A DNA stretch of 7,057 bases from Candidatus Woesearchaeota archaeon (GTDB lineage Archaea; Nanobdellota; Nanobdellia; Woesearchaeales; WAPJ01), in assembly GCA_015519985.1 (NCBI GenBank), contig WIAN01000014.1:1-7057 (forward strand). The letters are read 5' to 3'. The first letter of the stretch is position 1, and each line of letters starts with the position of its first letter. The translations under genes were made by a program, and so were the position numbers. Below are positions 1 through 6,239 of the stretch, piece after piece. A model generated the notes under the pieces. That model saw nothing but the letters and a program-made list of their open reading frames with translations, had not been told where the DNA came from and made no database searches.

Positions 1-3000
1 ATTTTTTTTCTTTTAAACTTTCATATTGTTCTTTTACTTCTTCATAAATGTCTAATGCTTTTAAATTTACATTTCCTAATTCTTCTATCATTTTTTCAAA
101 AGATTTTATTTTGCTTTGCAATCCTTCTATTGTTATTTCTTCTTCTGGAATTATTTTTACTCCTTTATATTCTTCTAATTCTTCTTTTAAACTTGCTATT
201 CTTGCTTTTACTTCTGCTAATTTTAAACTTAAATTGTTTAATTTTATTTCATTTTCTCTTATTTTTCCTTCTATTGTTTCTTTTGAAACTTCTATATCTT
301 TTAAAGAATCTGTTTTTTCATTTCTTTTTTTAAACAACTCTTTATATTCTTCATAAAATTTTTGTGCTTTCTTTTCTTTTTCTTCTAACTCTTTTTTTTC
401 TTTTTCTATTTCTTTTTCTAACTTTTCTTTTTCTTTTGTAAATTCTTTTTCTTCTTTTTGTATTTGTTTTATTATTTTTTTTATTTTTTCTTCTTCTAAA
501 GAATACATTTCTTTTATTCTTATATTGTTATTTTTTATTTCATTTTCTAATATTATGTTTTTTTCTTCTAATTCTCTCTTTTTTTGTTCGAAAGCTGAAA
601 GTTCTGCTAATACTCTTGGATTTTTACTTTCATTAATCTTATTCTTTATTTGTTGTCTTTCTATTTTTAAAGAAGTAATTTTTTTTGTTAATTCTGTACT
701 TTTTTTATTGTATTCTTTTAATTTTTCTTCTGTAATTTTTATTTCTTCATATAATTTTTTTTCTTTTTCTTTATCAGCTTCTAAATCTTGACTTGTTAAA
801 TGCAATGATTTTTCTGCTTTTATTATTTCTCCTTCTAACTCTGATTTTTGTATTTTTAATTTTGACAATTCTTCTTCTATTTTTTGTCTTTTTTCTATGT
901 TCTTTACATATTCTTTTTTTATACTTTCATATTCTTCTTCTATTCTTAATAATTTTTCATTTAAACTTGACAAATCTAAACCTTTACTTTTGCTTTGTCT
1001 ATAACCTCCAGACATTGCTCCTGAAACTTCTATTAAATCTCCTTGTAATGTTACGAACCTTGCAGTTCCAAATCCTAATTTTTTTGCTACATCTATATTT
1101 TTTATTATAAGAGTATCTCCAAAAACGTATTTCATTATATTATCATAATTTTTATTATAACTTATTGTTTCTCTTGCTAAACCTATAACTCCTGTTTTTC
1201 CTTTATGTTTTAATGCTGCTTCTCTATCTTTGTTTGGTTTTATTTTGTTTAAAGGCAAGAATGTTGCTGTTCCTGCTTTGTTGTTTCTTAAAAATTCTAT
1301 TGCTTTTTTTGCATAATCTTCATTTTCTATTACTACACTATTCAATCTATTTCCTGCTGCTGTTTCTACTGCTAATGCTTTTTCTCTACTTACTTTTATT
1401 AATTCTAATACTGTTCCGTGTATTTTAAATTCTTTTTTATGTCTTAATAATAATTCTATTGCTCTTGAAGAAAAAACTTTACTTTTTAAAGAATTAATTT
1501 GTGTATTTAACTTGTTTTTTTCTTCTTCTAAACTTTCTAATTGTCTTCTTAAACTGCTATTTTTTGATGCTAATTTTGAATCTTCTACTAATATTTTTTC
1601 TATTTCTTTAACTATTTTTTTAAACAAATTCTTTTTATTTTTTATATCTTCTATTTCTTTTTTGTATTCTTTTGATAATTCTTTTATTTTTTCTTGTTGT
1701 TTTTTTATATTTTCATATTCATATTCTAATCTGTCTTTTTTTCTTAATAATTCTTGCTGTTCTTCTTTTATTTTTATTAATTCTTGCTGTAATTCTTCTG
1801 TTTTTTTATCATACTCTTCTATTTTTTCATCTAAATTTTCTTCTTCTATTTTATGCTTTTTTTTGAATTTTTCTATTTTTTCTTCTATAATGTTAATTTC
1901 TTTTTTTAATTTTAATTTTTCTTCTTCTAACAATTTGTTTGTCTTTTTTATACTTTCTTTTTTTTCTTCTATATCTTTTAATTCTTCTTCTAATTGTATT
2001 TTTCTTTCTTTTATTTTTTTTATTTCATTTTCTAAAACAGTTATTCTGCTTTCTTTTTTTGTCAATGTAACTTTTAATTCTTCTACTTTTCTTTGCAATG
2101 TTATTTGTTCTTTTTCTCCTTTACTTTCAATTTCATCATTTATTTTTTTAATCTCATTTTTTATTTTTTCTATTTCTTTTTCTTTTTGTAATTTTTTTTC
2201 TTTATACTCTTTTATTTTTTCTTCTAAACTTTTTTTTTGTTCTAAAAGTTTTTTTTCTTCTTCTAGTTCTTTTTTATTTTTCCTATATAATAATGTTGCT
2301 TTGTAAGAATGTATGTTTTCTTCTAAATTTTTATATTTTAAAGCTTGATCTCTGTCTTTTTTTAATTCTTTCAAATGAGTTTCTCTTTCTGTAATTAATA
2401 TTTCTGCTTCTTTTATTTTTTCTTCAACTTTTTTCAATTCATTCAAAGCTTTTTGTTTTCTTTCTTCATAAACATTTATTCCTGTAATTTGTTCTATTAT
2501 TTGTCTTCTTTCAACTCCTGATTGTTCTACAAAACTAACTATGTCTCCTTGCAAAATAATATTATAGCCGTCAGGATTTATTCTTGCTTGTCTTAACAAT
2601 TCTATAATATTTTGTCTTGTTAATTTTTTATCATTAATATAATAGTTGCTTGTCCCATCTTTTTTTAATATCCTTGTAATTTTTATTTCATCTTCATCCA
2701 TAGAAAAAGTTCTTTTTCCATTTATTTTTTTATTATCTAAATATATGCTTACTTCTGCTTGCTTTGCAGGTTGTTTTTTTTTACCTCCATTATATATTAA
2801 ATTTGAAGTTTTTTCAGCTCTTAATCCTTTACTTCCTGCTTTTCCTAATACAAATACTAAAGCATCTAAAACATTACTTTTTCCACTTCCATTAGGTCCT
2901 AATATTACATTAAAATCATCAGAGAATTCTAATTCTGTTCTTTTTGCAAAACTTTTAAAACCTTGCATTACTAGTTTATTTATTTTTGTAGTTTTATAGT

Positions 3001-3070
3001 TAATATTCTCGTTATTTTTTTTACTGTTTTCTTTTTGTTTCTTTTCTTTTAATACTGTTTTTTCTTTCAT
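1..3070 (-). CDS. smc: SMC chromosome partition/condensation ATPase, C-terminus beyond window edge
   Basis: Structural maintenance of chromosomes protein: a DNA-binding ABC-type ATPase whose dimer, usually with kleisin ScpA, organises and segregates the chromosome. Reading the minus strand from the ATG at 3068-3070 gives one open frame to the left edge (1023 codons, no frameshift). Seen: an INKLVMQGFKSFAKR head start (residues 30-44); Walker A GPNGSGKS at 58-65; Q-loop IILQGD with Q174; a long Lys/Glu/Ile/Leu coiled-coil arm (~200-530); a globular hinge (~540-700, with HGTV at 551-554 and GAMSGG near 686); a second coiled-coil arm (~700-990); and GNVNLKALD at 999-1007, the conserved return to the head. 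The ABC signature, Walker B and D-loop are missing because the gene runs off the window; family length is about 1150-1200 aa. A Lys/Asn-rich stretch of ~28 residues precedes the usual SMC N-terminus. The start is fixed by an in-frame stop upstream (3092-3094) and no earlier ATG. No Shine-Dalgarno site is present. Family identity is essentially certain. Confidence 0.97.
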   Translation of the reverse strand, partial: MKEKTVLKEKKQKENSKKNNENINYKTTKINKLVMQGFKSFAKRTELEFSDDFNVILGPNGSGKSNVLDALVFVLGKAGSKGLRAEKTSNLIYNGGKKKQPAKQAEVSIYLDNKKINGKRTFSMDEDEIKITRILKKDGTSNYYINDKKLTRQNIIELLRQARINPDGYNIILQGDIVSFVEQSGVERRQIIEQITGINVYEERKQKALNELKKVEEKIKEAEILITERETHLKELKKDRDQALKYKNLEENIHSYKATLLYRKNKKELEEEKKLLEQKKSLEEKIKEYKEKKLQKEKEIEKIKNEIKKINDEIESKGEKEQITLQRKVEELKVTLTKKESRITVLENEIKKIKERKIQLEEELKDIEEKKESIKKTNKLLEEEKLKLKKEINIIEEKIEKFKKKHKIEEENLDEKIEEYDKKTEELQQELIKIKEEQQELLRKKDRLEYEYENIKKQQEKIKELSKEYKKEIEDIKNKKNLFKKIVKEIEKILVEDSKLASKNSSLRRQLESLEEEKNKLNTQINSLKSKVFSSRAIELLLRHKKEFKIHGTVLELIKVSREKALAVETAAGNRLNSVVIENEDYAKKAIEFLRNNKAGTATFLPLNKIKPNKDREAALKHKGKTGVIGLARETISYNKNYDNIMKYVFGDTLIIKNIDVAKKLGFGTARFVTLQGDLIEVSGAMSGGYRQSKSKGLDLSSLNEKLLRIEEEYESIKKEYVKNIEKRQKIEEELSKLKIQKSELEGEIIKAEKSLHLTSQDLEADKEKEKKLYEEIKITEEKLKEYNKKSTELTKKITSLKIERQQIKNKINESKNPRVLAELSAFEQKKRELEEKNIILENEIKNNNIRIKEMYSLEEEKIKKIIKQIQKEEKEFTKEKEKLEKEIEKEKKELEEKEKKAQKFYEEYKELFKKRNEKTDSLKDIEVSKETIEGKIRENEIKLNNLSLKLAEVKARIASLKEELEEYKGVKIIPEEEITIEGLQSKIKSFEKMIEELGNVNLKALDIYEEVKEQYESLKEKK

Positions 3071-3092
3071 TATTAAAAAACAAATGTGTTTT

Positions 3093-3100
3093 TATTTAAA
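3093..3100 (-). promoter_or_regulatory. TATA box for smc, leaderless transcript predicted
   Basis: Read on the minus strand this is TTTAAATA, lying 23-30 bases upstream of the A of the smc ATG. There is no GGTG or GGAGG between it and the start codon. In archaea TFB/TBP-directed transcription starts about 22-28 bases after the TATA box centre, so the transcript would begin at or within a few bases of the ATG. The box sequence is seen; the leaderless reading is inferred. An identical octamer sits at the same distance before the 4469 gene, which supports it. Confidence 0.6.
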
Positions 3101-3183
3101 AATTTAATGTTTTAGCTTTTATTTTGATTTTCTTGTCTTTTTTATTTTTCTATCTTTTTGTTGTTTTTTGTTTTTTCATCACT

Positions 3184-3201
3184 TTTTTTTAATTAAAAAA
3201 A
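3184..3201. repeat. Perfect 18-base palindrome (T7-AATT-A7)
   Basis: Seven T, AATT, then seven A form an exact dyad. It abuts the TATA-like element at 3203-3213 and sits midway between two divergent genes. It could be an operator for a regulator, a bent or rigid A-tract element, or a product of base composition. As RNA it would be a hairpin without a following U-tract on the plus strand, so it is a poor terminator in that direction. The dyad is visible; any function is inferred. Confidence 0.5.
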
Positions 3202-3202
3202 G

Positions 3203-3213
3203 TATATAAAATA
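3203..3213 (+). promoter_or_regulatory. Candidate TATA box for the 3347-4299 gene pair
   Basis: TATATAAAATA preceded by an A-rich stretch that could serve as a BRE. It is the best archaeal TATA match in the divergent spacer. If used, the transcript would start near 3235 and carry a leader of roughly 110 bases. TTTAAAA at 3258-3264 is an alternative that would give a shorter leader of about 60 bases. Confidence 0.35.
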
Positions 3214-3337
3214 GAAAAGTTTAAAAATAATTATAACTTAAAAATATTTTATTAATGTTTAAAACGGCAATGATTTATTTTATAATACAGAAATGATGTT
3301 ATTTTAAGGAAAACTTTTTCTAATCAATCGTTTTTAT

Positions 3338-3343
3338 GGTGAT
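3338..3343 (+). promoter_or_regulatory. Ribosome-binding site GGTGAT of the 3347 gene
   Basis: GGTGAT lies three bases before the ATG at 3347. It matches the right half of AGGAGGTGAT, the complement of the archaeal 16S 3' tail. The same hexamer precedes the next gene at nearly the same spacing, which supports both start choices and the archaeal assignment. Confidence 0.75.
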
Positions 3344-3346
3344 ATT

Positions 3347-3607
3347 ATGGCAAGAAAAAAAAATAGAAAAGAAGACGTTCCTAATAGTGTAGTTTTAATG
3401 TTATTAGTATTAACAATAATAATAATGGTTTGGAGTACTATAATCTTTTTATCAGCAACAAACTCTTTAGATGTAACTGCTTCAAATAACAATTTTAACA
3501 AACAAAGCGCAGAAGGAAAAGTACAATTTGTTTTACAAGACCCTCCTGTTGATACTGCTACTGTAGGATTTACTTTAGAGCAAAGCCCTACTAATATTAC
3601 AAATTAA
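3347..3607 (+). CDS. Small single-pass membrane protein, short extracytoplasmic tail (unknown function)
   Basis: 86 residues that I do not recognise as a named family. Seen: a very basic N-terminus (MARKKNRK), one hydrophobic helix at about 14-36, and an outer segment of ~50 residues with a beta-prone stretch GKVQFVLQ (57-64), two prolines, then TVGFTLEQ and a sequon-bearing end (NIT). The positive-inside rule places the N-terminus in the cytoplasm. The start is set by GGTGAT three bases upstream. It lies 53 bases before the next gene with no T-run terminator between, so the two are probably co-transcribed. The helix and the following segment follow the same plan as the start of the 3661 product (helix, Ser/Thr near its end, small beta segment), so the two may be distant relatives or partners in one envelope structure. 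Calling it a real gene rests on its start signal and composition; its function is unknown. Confidence 0.82.
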   Translation: MARKKNRKEDVPNSVVLMLLVLTIIIMVWSTIIFLSATNSLDVTASNNNFNKQSAEGKVQFVLQDPPVDTATVGFTLEQSPTNITN

Positions 3608-3650
3608 AACTTTTAATATTTTACGATAAAAAAATAATATAAAAAAACAA

Positions 3651-3656
3651 GGTGAT
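3651..3656 (+). promoter_or_regulatory. Ribosome-binding site GGTGAT that fixes a GTG start at 3661
   Basis: GGTGAT is followed after four bases by GTG at 3661. An in-frame GTG at 3652 also exists but lies inside the ribosome-binding site, so it would have no site of its own. The spacing matches the 3347 gene, which makes 3661 the better start. Confidence 0.75.
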
Positions 3657-3660
3657 ATTC

Positions 3661-4299
3661 GTGGAAGAAATCTCAAACAAAACAATAGCTGCTTTATTAG
3701 TTGTTGCTATGGTTTTAAGTTTGTCAGGAACTTTTTTTAGTTTAAACAAACTTAACATGTTACAGAAAGGAGTAACTGGTTATGCTACAGCTTATAATGA
3801 TAATGCTACAGCAACATTAAGCTTAGCTTCTGTTACTTCAATAACTTACACGACAAATGCAGTTGATTGGGGTACTGGAAGTGTAGATACTTCTAATGGT
3901 TTTACAGAATGTAATTTAACCACTTCAGGTTTGGCTGCTTATAGTGGTTGTTTAAACTTTAACGCTCAACCAGCACCTTTAGTTTTAGAAAATGATGGTA
4001 CTGTAAATGTTAAAGTTAATATTACAGCTAATGAAACTCCAAGCAGTTGGATAGGAGGAACAAATCCAGGATTTTACTTTGTAGGAAGTGATAATGAAGC
4101 AGGTTCTTGTGATGCAACAACAGGAAACTTAGTAACTACTGAAACTGCATTAAGTACTACTGAAGTAACTTTATGTGCAAATTTAAGTTATGACAATGCA
4201 AATGATGCATTAAATTTAGATTTGAAAGCACAAGTTCCTTATGATGCACCAACAGGAAGTAAAATTGTAAAAGTAACTGCTTATGCAGAAGCAATATAA
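3661..4299 (+). CDS. Membrane-anchored secreted beta-sandwich surface protein, four cysteines
   Basis: 212 residues from the GTG at 3661. Seen: a short polar N-terminus (EEISNKT), a hydrophobic helix at about 8-28, a linker with VTGYA at 38-42, then a Thr/Ser/Ala/Asn-rich, beta-prone ectodomain. Its pattern DWGTGSV (69-75) followed later by LVLENDGTVNVKVNITA (107-123) is the layout of Ig-like sandwich domains in archaeal surface proteins: a strand with W/F-G, then L-N-G-x-V-x-V-x-V. Four cysteines (84, 97, 150, 172) could form two disulfides outside the cell. Several N-x-S/T sequons suggest N-glycosylation. It has few charged residues and many small ones compared with its neighbours, as in abundant envelope proteins. 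It is downstream of the 3347 gene, probably in one transcript, and is followed by unusually strong U-tracts. It could be a major cell-surface or filament subunit, but that is inference; it lacks the prepilin-peptidase motif expected of archaellins and pilins. Confidence 0.85.
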   Translation: MEEISNKTIAALLVVAMVLSLSGTFFSLNKLNMLQKGVTGYATAYNDNATATLSLASVTSITYTTNAVDWGTGSVDTSNGFTECNLTTSGLAAYSGCLNFNAQPAPLVLENDGTVNVKVNITANETPSSWIGGTNPGFYFVGSDNEAGSCDATTGNLVTTETALSTTEVTLCANLSYDNANDALNLDLKAQVPYDAPTGSKIVKVTAYAEAI

Positions 4300-4308
4300 G
4301 CAATATAA
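4291..4308 (+). repeat. Tandem GCAATATAA pair spanning the stop codon
   Basis: Two adjacent exact 9-base copies (4291-4299 and 4300-4308), with a partial third, GCAATAAA, at 4315-4322. The first copy holds the last codons and stop of the 3661 gene. It looks like replication slippage at the gene end and does not extend the protein. Confidence 0.5.
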
Positions 4309-4340
4309 TTAAAAGCAATAAATTAAAAATATTTTAAAAT

Positions 4341-4429
4341 CTTTTTTACTTTTTCTTTTTAATATTTTTTTTTCTTCATATTTTTTATTTTAATATTTTT
4401 TTTTATTTTTCTTTATATTCTTTTTTTAA
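4341..4429 (+). terminator. Multiple U-tract terminator after the 3661 gene
   Basis: At least four long T-runs in under 90 bases, including two runs of nine T inside an exact 17-base direct repeat (4357-4373 and 4388-4404, TTTTAATA followed by nine T). Tandem U-tracts without a strong stem are the usual archaeal terminator. Just upstream, AAAATATTTT at 4326-4335 is a weak palindrome. The array separates the 3347-3661 pair from the separately promoted 4469 gene. Confidence 0.65.
4357..4404 (+). repeat. Direct repeat of 17 bases within the terminator region
   Basis: TTTTAATA plus nine T occurs exactly at 4357-4373 and again at 4388-4404, 31 bases apart. It may be a local duplication that doubled the terminator, or simple sequence drift. 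Confidence 0.5.
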
Positions 4430-4439
4430 CAATTAATTT

Positions 4440-4447
4440 TTTAAATA
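4440..4447 (+). promoter_or_regulatory. TATA box for the 4469 gene, leaderless transcript predicted
   Basis: TTTAAATA lies 22-29 bases before the ATG at 4469, with no Shine-Dalgarno match in between. The octamer and its distance are nearly identical to those before smc (23-30 bases). Transcription would therefore start at or very near the ATG. Confidence 0.6.
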
Positions 4448-4468
4448 GTAAATGTTTAAAAATGTTTT

Positions 4469-5620
4469 ATGAACAAAAAAATATTAATATTTTTAACATT
4501 CACATTTTTTTTACTAACTAGTATGATTAATGTTTTTTCTATTGGTGTTTCTTGCGGAGCAACTTATGCTAAATATGAACCTTTTAAAAAAATTCCTTTT
4601 GAATTTCAAGTTTTCAGAGCTGATAACGGTTATAGTTATAGTTTTGAAGGAACTTTTAAAGACTATATAAGAATAGAAGAAGAAAAAGAAAACTATCTTA
4701 AAGGGTATATTGTTTTACCTCCTTTTTATACCAATCCTGGAAGACATAGAACTGCTATAACTTTTACTGAGAAAGCAAAAAGCAGCAGTGCTAATGCGAT
4801 TGCTGTTACTGCTATAAGATGTCCTTTTTATGTTGACGTTCCTTATCCTGGAAAATATTTGATTTTTAATTTTAATGTTAATAATGTTAATATTGGAGAA
4901 AATACTAATTTATCTTACCATTTAGAAAACAGAGGTAAAGAATCTATTAAAAATTTAAAATTGTATTTTAAAATTTTAAAAAACAATAAAACTTTAGATG
5001 AATATACTGTTACTATAAAAGAATTGAACGGTACTGATTCTTTAAATAAAAAGTTAATTTTAAACTCTAAAAATTTAAAACCTGGTTATTATGATGTTTT
5101 AGGTTTTGCTGTTTATGAAGATGAAAATTTGTCTTTGTTAAAAAAATTCAGGGTTGGAGAGTTAGATGTTAATCTTTTAAATGTTACAAATAAAGTTTTG
5201 CAAAACAATTTTTTAAAAATTAATTTTACTGTTGAAAATAATTGGAATAAAGAAATAAAAAATGTTTATATAGTTTATAATATTAAAAATGACATTATGA
5301 ATTTTAAAAAAGCAAAAACTATAAGTATTGATTTAAAACCTTTTGAAGTTAAAACTTTTGAACAAATTTATGAAGCTCAAGGAATATTGCCAGGAGATTA
5401 TTTTATACATTACGAATTATATTTTTCTGACAATAAAAAAGAAGGAGTTTTCCCTCTTAAAGTTATAAAACCAAAAACTACTAATTATACTTTAATAATC
5501 ACTTTTTCATTATTATTTTTGACAATAATAATATTTTTATTAACATTACTTTTAAGAAGAAAAAGAATACATAAAAGAATGAATAAAAATAAGAAAAGTA
5601 AAAAAATAAAAAACAAATAA
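4469..5620 (+). CDS. Type I membrane protein: signal peptide, Ig-like/CARDB-like ectodomain, C-terminal anchor
   Basis: 383 residues. Seen: signal peptide at ~1-25 (KK, then a long hydrophobic stretch ending NVFSIG); a first beta domain (~26-127) with two cysteines, C29 and C118, placed to pair; the link VDVPYPGKY (122-130); one or two Ig-like domains (~131-230 and ~231-333) with paired strands such as NFNVNNVNIGENTNLSYHLENRG and INFTVENNWNKEIKNVYIVY, resembling CARDB-type adhesion modules; a membrane helix at ~341-362; and a strongly basic cytoplasmic tail (363-383). The topology is thus outside body, inside tail. I recall proteins with the same N-terminal domain and a VPYPGKY link in uncultured DPANN archaea, but not a named function. 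There is no catalytic signature, so a structural, adhesive or receptor role is likely. The promoter suggests a leaderless mRNA, probably shared with the 5707 gene since no terminator lies between. Confidence 0.88.
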   Translation: MNKKILIFLTFTFFLLTSMINVFSIGVSCGATYAKYEPFKKIPFEFQVFRADNGYSYSFEGTFKDYIRIEEEKENYLKGYIVLPPFYTNPGRHRTAITFTEKAKSSSANAIAVTAIRCPFYVDVPYPGKYLIFNFNVNNVNIGENTNLSYHLENRGKESIKNLKLYFKILKNNKTLDEYTVTIKELNGTDSLNKKLILNSKNLKPGYYDVLGFAVYEDENLSLLKKFRVGELDVNLLNVTNKVLQNNFLKINFTVENNWNKEIKNVYIVYNIKNDIMNFKKAKTISIDLKPFEVKTFEQIYEAQGILPGDYFIHYELYFSDNKKEGVFPLKVIKPKTTNYTLIITFSLLFLTIIIFLLTLLLRRKRIHKRMNKNKKSKKIKNK

Positions 5621-5706
5621 AAAAACGAAAAAGAAAAGATAAAAGAAAACTAAAATAAAATAACAAGAAAAACAGTAAAATAAAAGCAAAGGTGGTTAAT
5701 ATTAAT
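5621..5706 (+). other. A-rich intercistronic spacer
   Basis: About 86 bases, almost all A with scattered G, C and T, continuing the A-rich codons of the preceding Lys tail. There are no T-runs that would terminate transcription and no TATA box. GGTGGT at 5691-5696 serves the next gene. As RNA it would be unstructured, which fits read-through from 4469 to 5707 with fresh initiation at the second gene. Confidence 0.55.
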
Positions 5707-6117
5707 TTGAAAAAAATTTTATATTATTCTTTTACAATAATAGTTTTAGTTTTAATTATAATTAATGTTTTTTTATACTTTGATAACAAAAAAGTTTTAG
5801 AAGTTTATAATGTAAATGCAGATGTTAATATTACAAATAACAAGACTGCTTTTAAACTAACTAATGATTCTACTTTGCATTTTGGAAGTATAAAAAATAC
5901 TTTTTCTTCTAACAGGTTTATTAAAATAAAAAATACTTATCCTTTTGACATAAAAGTTTTTTTAACTCATAATGGTAAAAGTTGGGTTTATATTGATAAT
6001 TCTTCTTTCTTATTAAAACCTAATGAGAGTAAAACTATAACTTTAACAGTAAATCCTTATAATGAAACTTTAGGTTTTTATGAATGGAATTTTACAGTTT
6101 TAATTAAAAAAAATTAG
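5707..6117 (+). CDS. Membrane-anchored Ig-like surface protein (hypothetical)
   Basis: 136 residues if TTG at 5707 is the start. Seen: KK at the N-terminus, a hydrophobic helix at about 5-25, a short linker, and one beta-sandwich domain (~50-134). The domain reads LHFGSI (57-62), IKIKNTYPFDIKVFL (72-86), LLKPNESKTITLTV (102-115), then a final strand ending at the stop. This is the layout of Ig-like domains in which a folded unit ends N-P-Y-x-V and K-P-N-E-x-K-x-x-x-x-x-V, known in archaeal envelope proteins. It is similar in plan to the LENDGTVNVKV part of the 3661 product. Seven or so N-x-S/T sequons suggest glycosylation. The start is uncertain: GTG at 5692 lies inside the probable ribosome-binding site GGTGGT (5691-5696), ATT at 5701 has the best spacing, and TTG at 5707 is the first standard codon after it. 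Probably co-transcribed with 4469. Function unknown. Confidence 0.8.
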   Translation: MKKILYYSFTIIVLVLIIINVFLYFDNKKVLEVYNVNADVNITNNKTAFKLTNDSTLHFGSIKNTFSSNRFIKIKNTYPFDIKVFLTHNGKSWVYIDNSSFLLKPNESKTITLTVNPYNETLGFYEWNFTVLIKKN

Positions 6118-6144
6118 CTTTCATTCTCTTATAGTTTAGTAAAA

Positions 6145-6152
6145 TTTATAAA
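6145..6152 (+). promoter_or_regulatory. Candidate TATA box upstream of the 6282 gene
   Basis: TTTATAAA is the best TATA match in the 164-base gap after the 5707 gene. A start near 6175 would give a leader of about 105 bases that contains a T-rich tract (6190-6207) and the hairpin at 6240-6278. A start further downstream is possible, since the T-rich tract could instead be the terminator of the preceding unit. Confidence 0.35.
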
Positions 6153-6189
6153 CCATTTTTACTTAAATTGCTTCTATATTTAATTTCGT

Positions 6190-6208
6190 TTATTTTTAAT
6201 TTTTTTTG
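6190..6208 (+). terminator. T-rich tract, possible terminator of the 4469-5707 unit or attenuator
   Basis: Runs of T interrupted by AA, ending in eight T (6200-6207), suit an archaeal U-tract terminator for transcripts arriving from the 5707 gene. Because it lies downstream of the only good TATA box it could also shorten transcripts meant for the 6282 gene. The tract is seen; either role is inferred. Confidence 0.35.
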
Positions 6209-6239
6209 AAACATATTGACTGAAAAAGATTTTTTTACA

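Larger units (their letters stand above)
3071..3346. other. Divergent intergenic region between smc and the surface-protein cluster
   Basis: Contains no gene that I can support on either strand. From 3071 to 3103 lie the smc promoter and start region. From about 3104 to 3190 the plus strand is T-rich low-complexity sequence without an open frame. A perfect 18-base dyad follows at 3184-3201, then a TATA-like TATATAAAATA at 3203-3213 and a second weak candidate, TTTAAAA, at 3258-3264. The stretch up to 3346 would be the 5' leader of the 3347 gene; it carries AAGGAAAACTTTTT at 3306-3319 and the ribosome-binding site at 3338-3343. Which TATA-like site is used cannot be decided from sequence. Confidence 0.7.

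Noticed and set aside
48..2999. Many plus-strand open frames rich in Phe, Leu and Ser across the left part of the window
   Set aside because: They are antisense shadows of the smc coiled-coil codons (AAA, GAA, TTA read backwards), have low-complexity hydrophobic translations and lack start signals, while the minus strand encodes an intact SMC.
3104..3180. A small gene in the T-rich half of the divergent spacer
   Set aside because: No frame on either strand has a start with a ribosome-binding site or a TATA box at leaderless spacing plus a protein-like composition; the sequence is simple T-rich.
3293..3346. C/D box small RNA, suggested by ATGATG near 3294
   Set aside because: The C-box match is incomplete and no CTGA D box follows at a usable distance, nor a second box pair.
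3652..3660. GTG at 3652 as start of the 212-aa surface protein
   Set aside because: This GTG is part of the GGTGAT ribosome-binding site itself; the in-frame GTG at 3661 has that site at normal spacing.
3661..3750. Archaellin or type IV pilin identity for the 3661 product
   Set aside because: There is an N-terminal helix, but no Lys/Arg-Gly style prepilin-peptidase site before it; the segment ahead of the helix is EEISNKT.
4320..4440. CRISPR or other repeat array in the T-rich gap
   Set aside because: There are only two copies of a 17-base simple-sequence repeat and no regular spacers; a terminator explains it better.
4469..5620. Secreted enzyme (peptidase or glycosidase) for the 383-aa protein
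   Set aside because: No catalytic motif is visible; the strand pattern is that of Ig-like modules, and the anchor and basic tail suit a structural or binding role.
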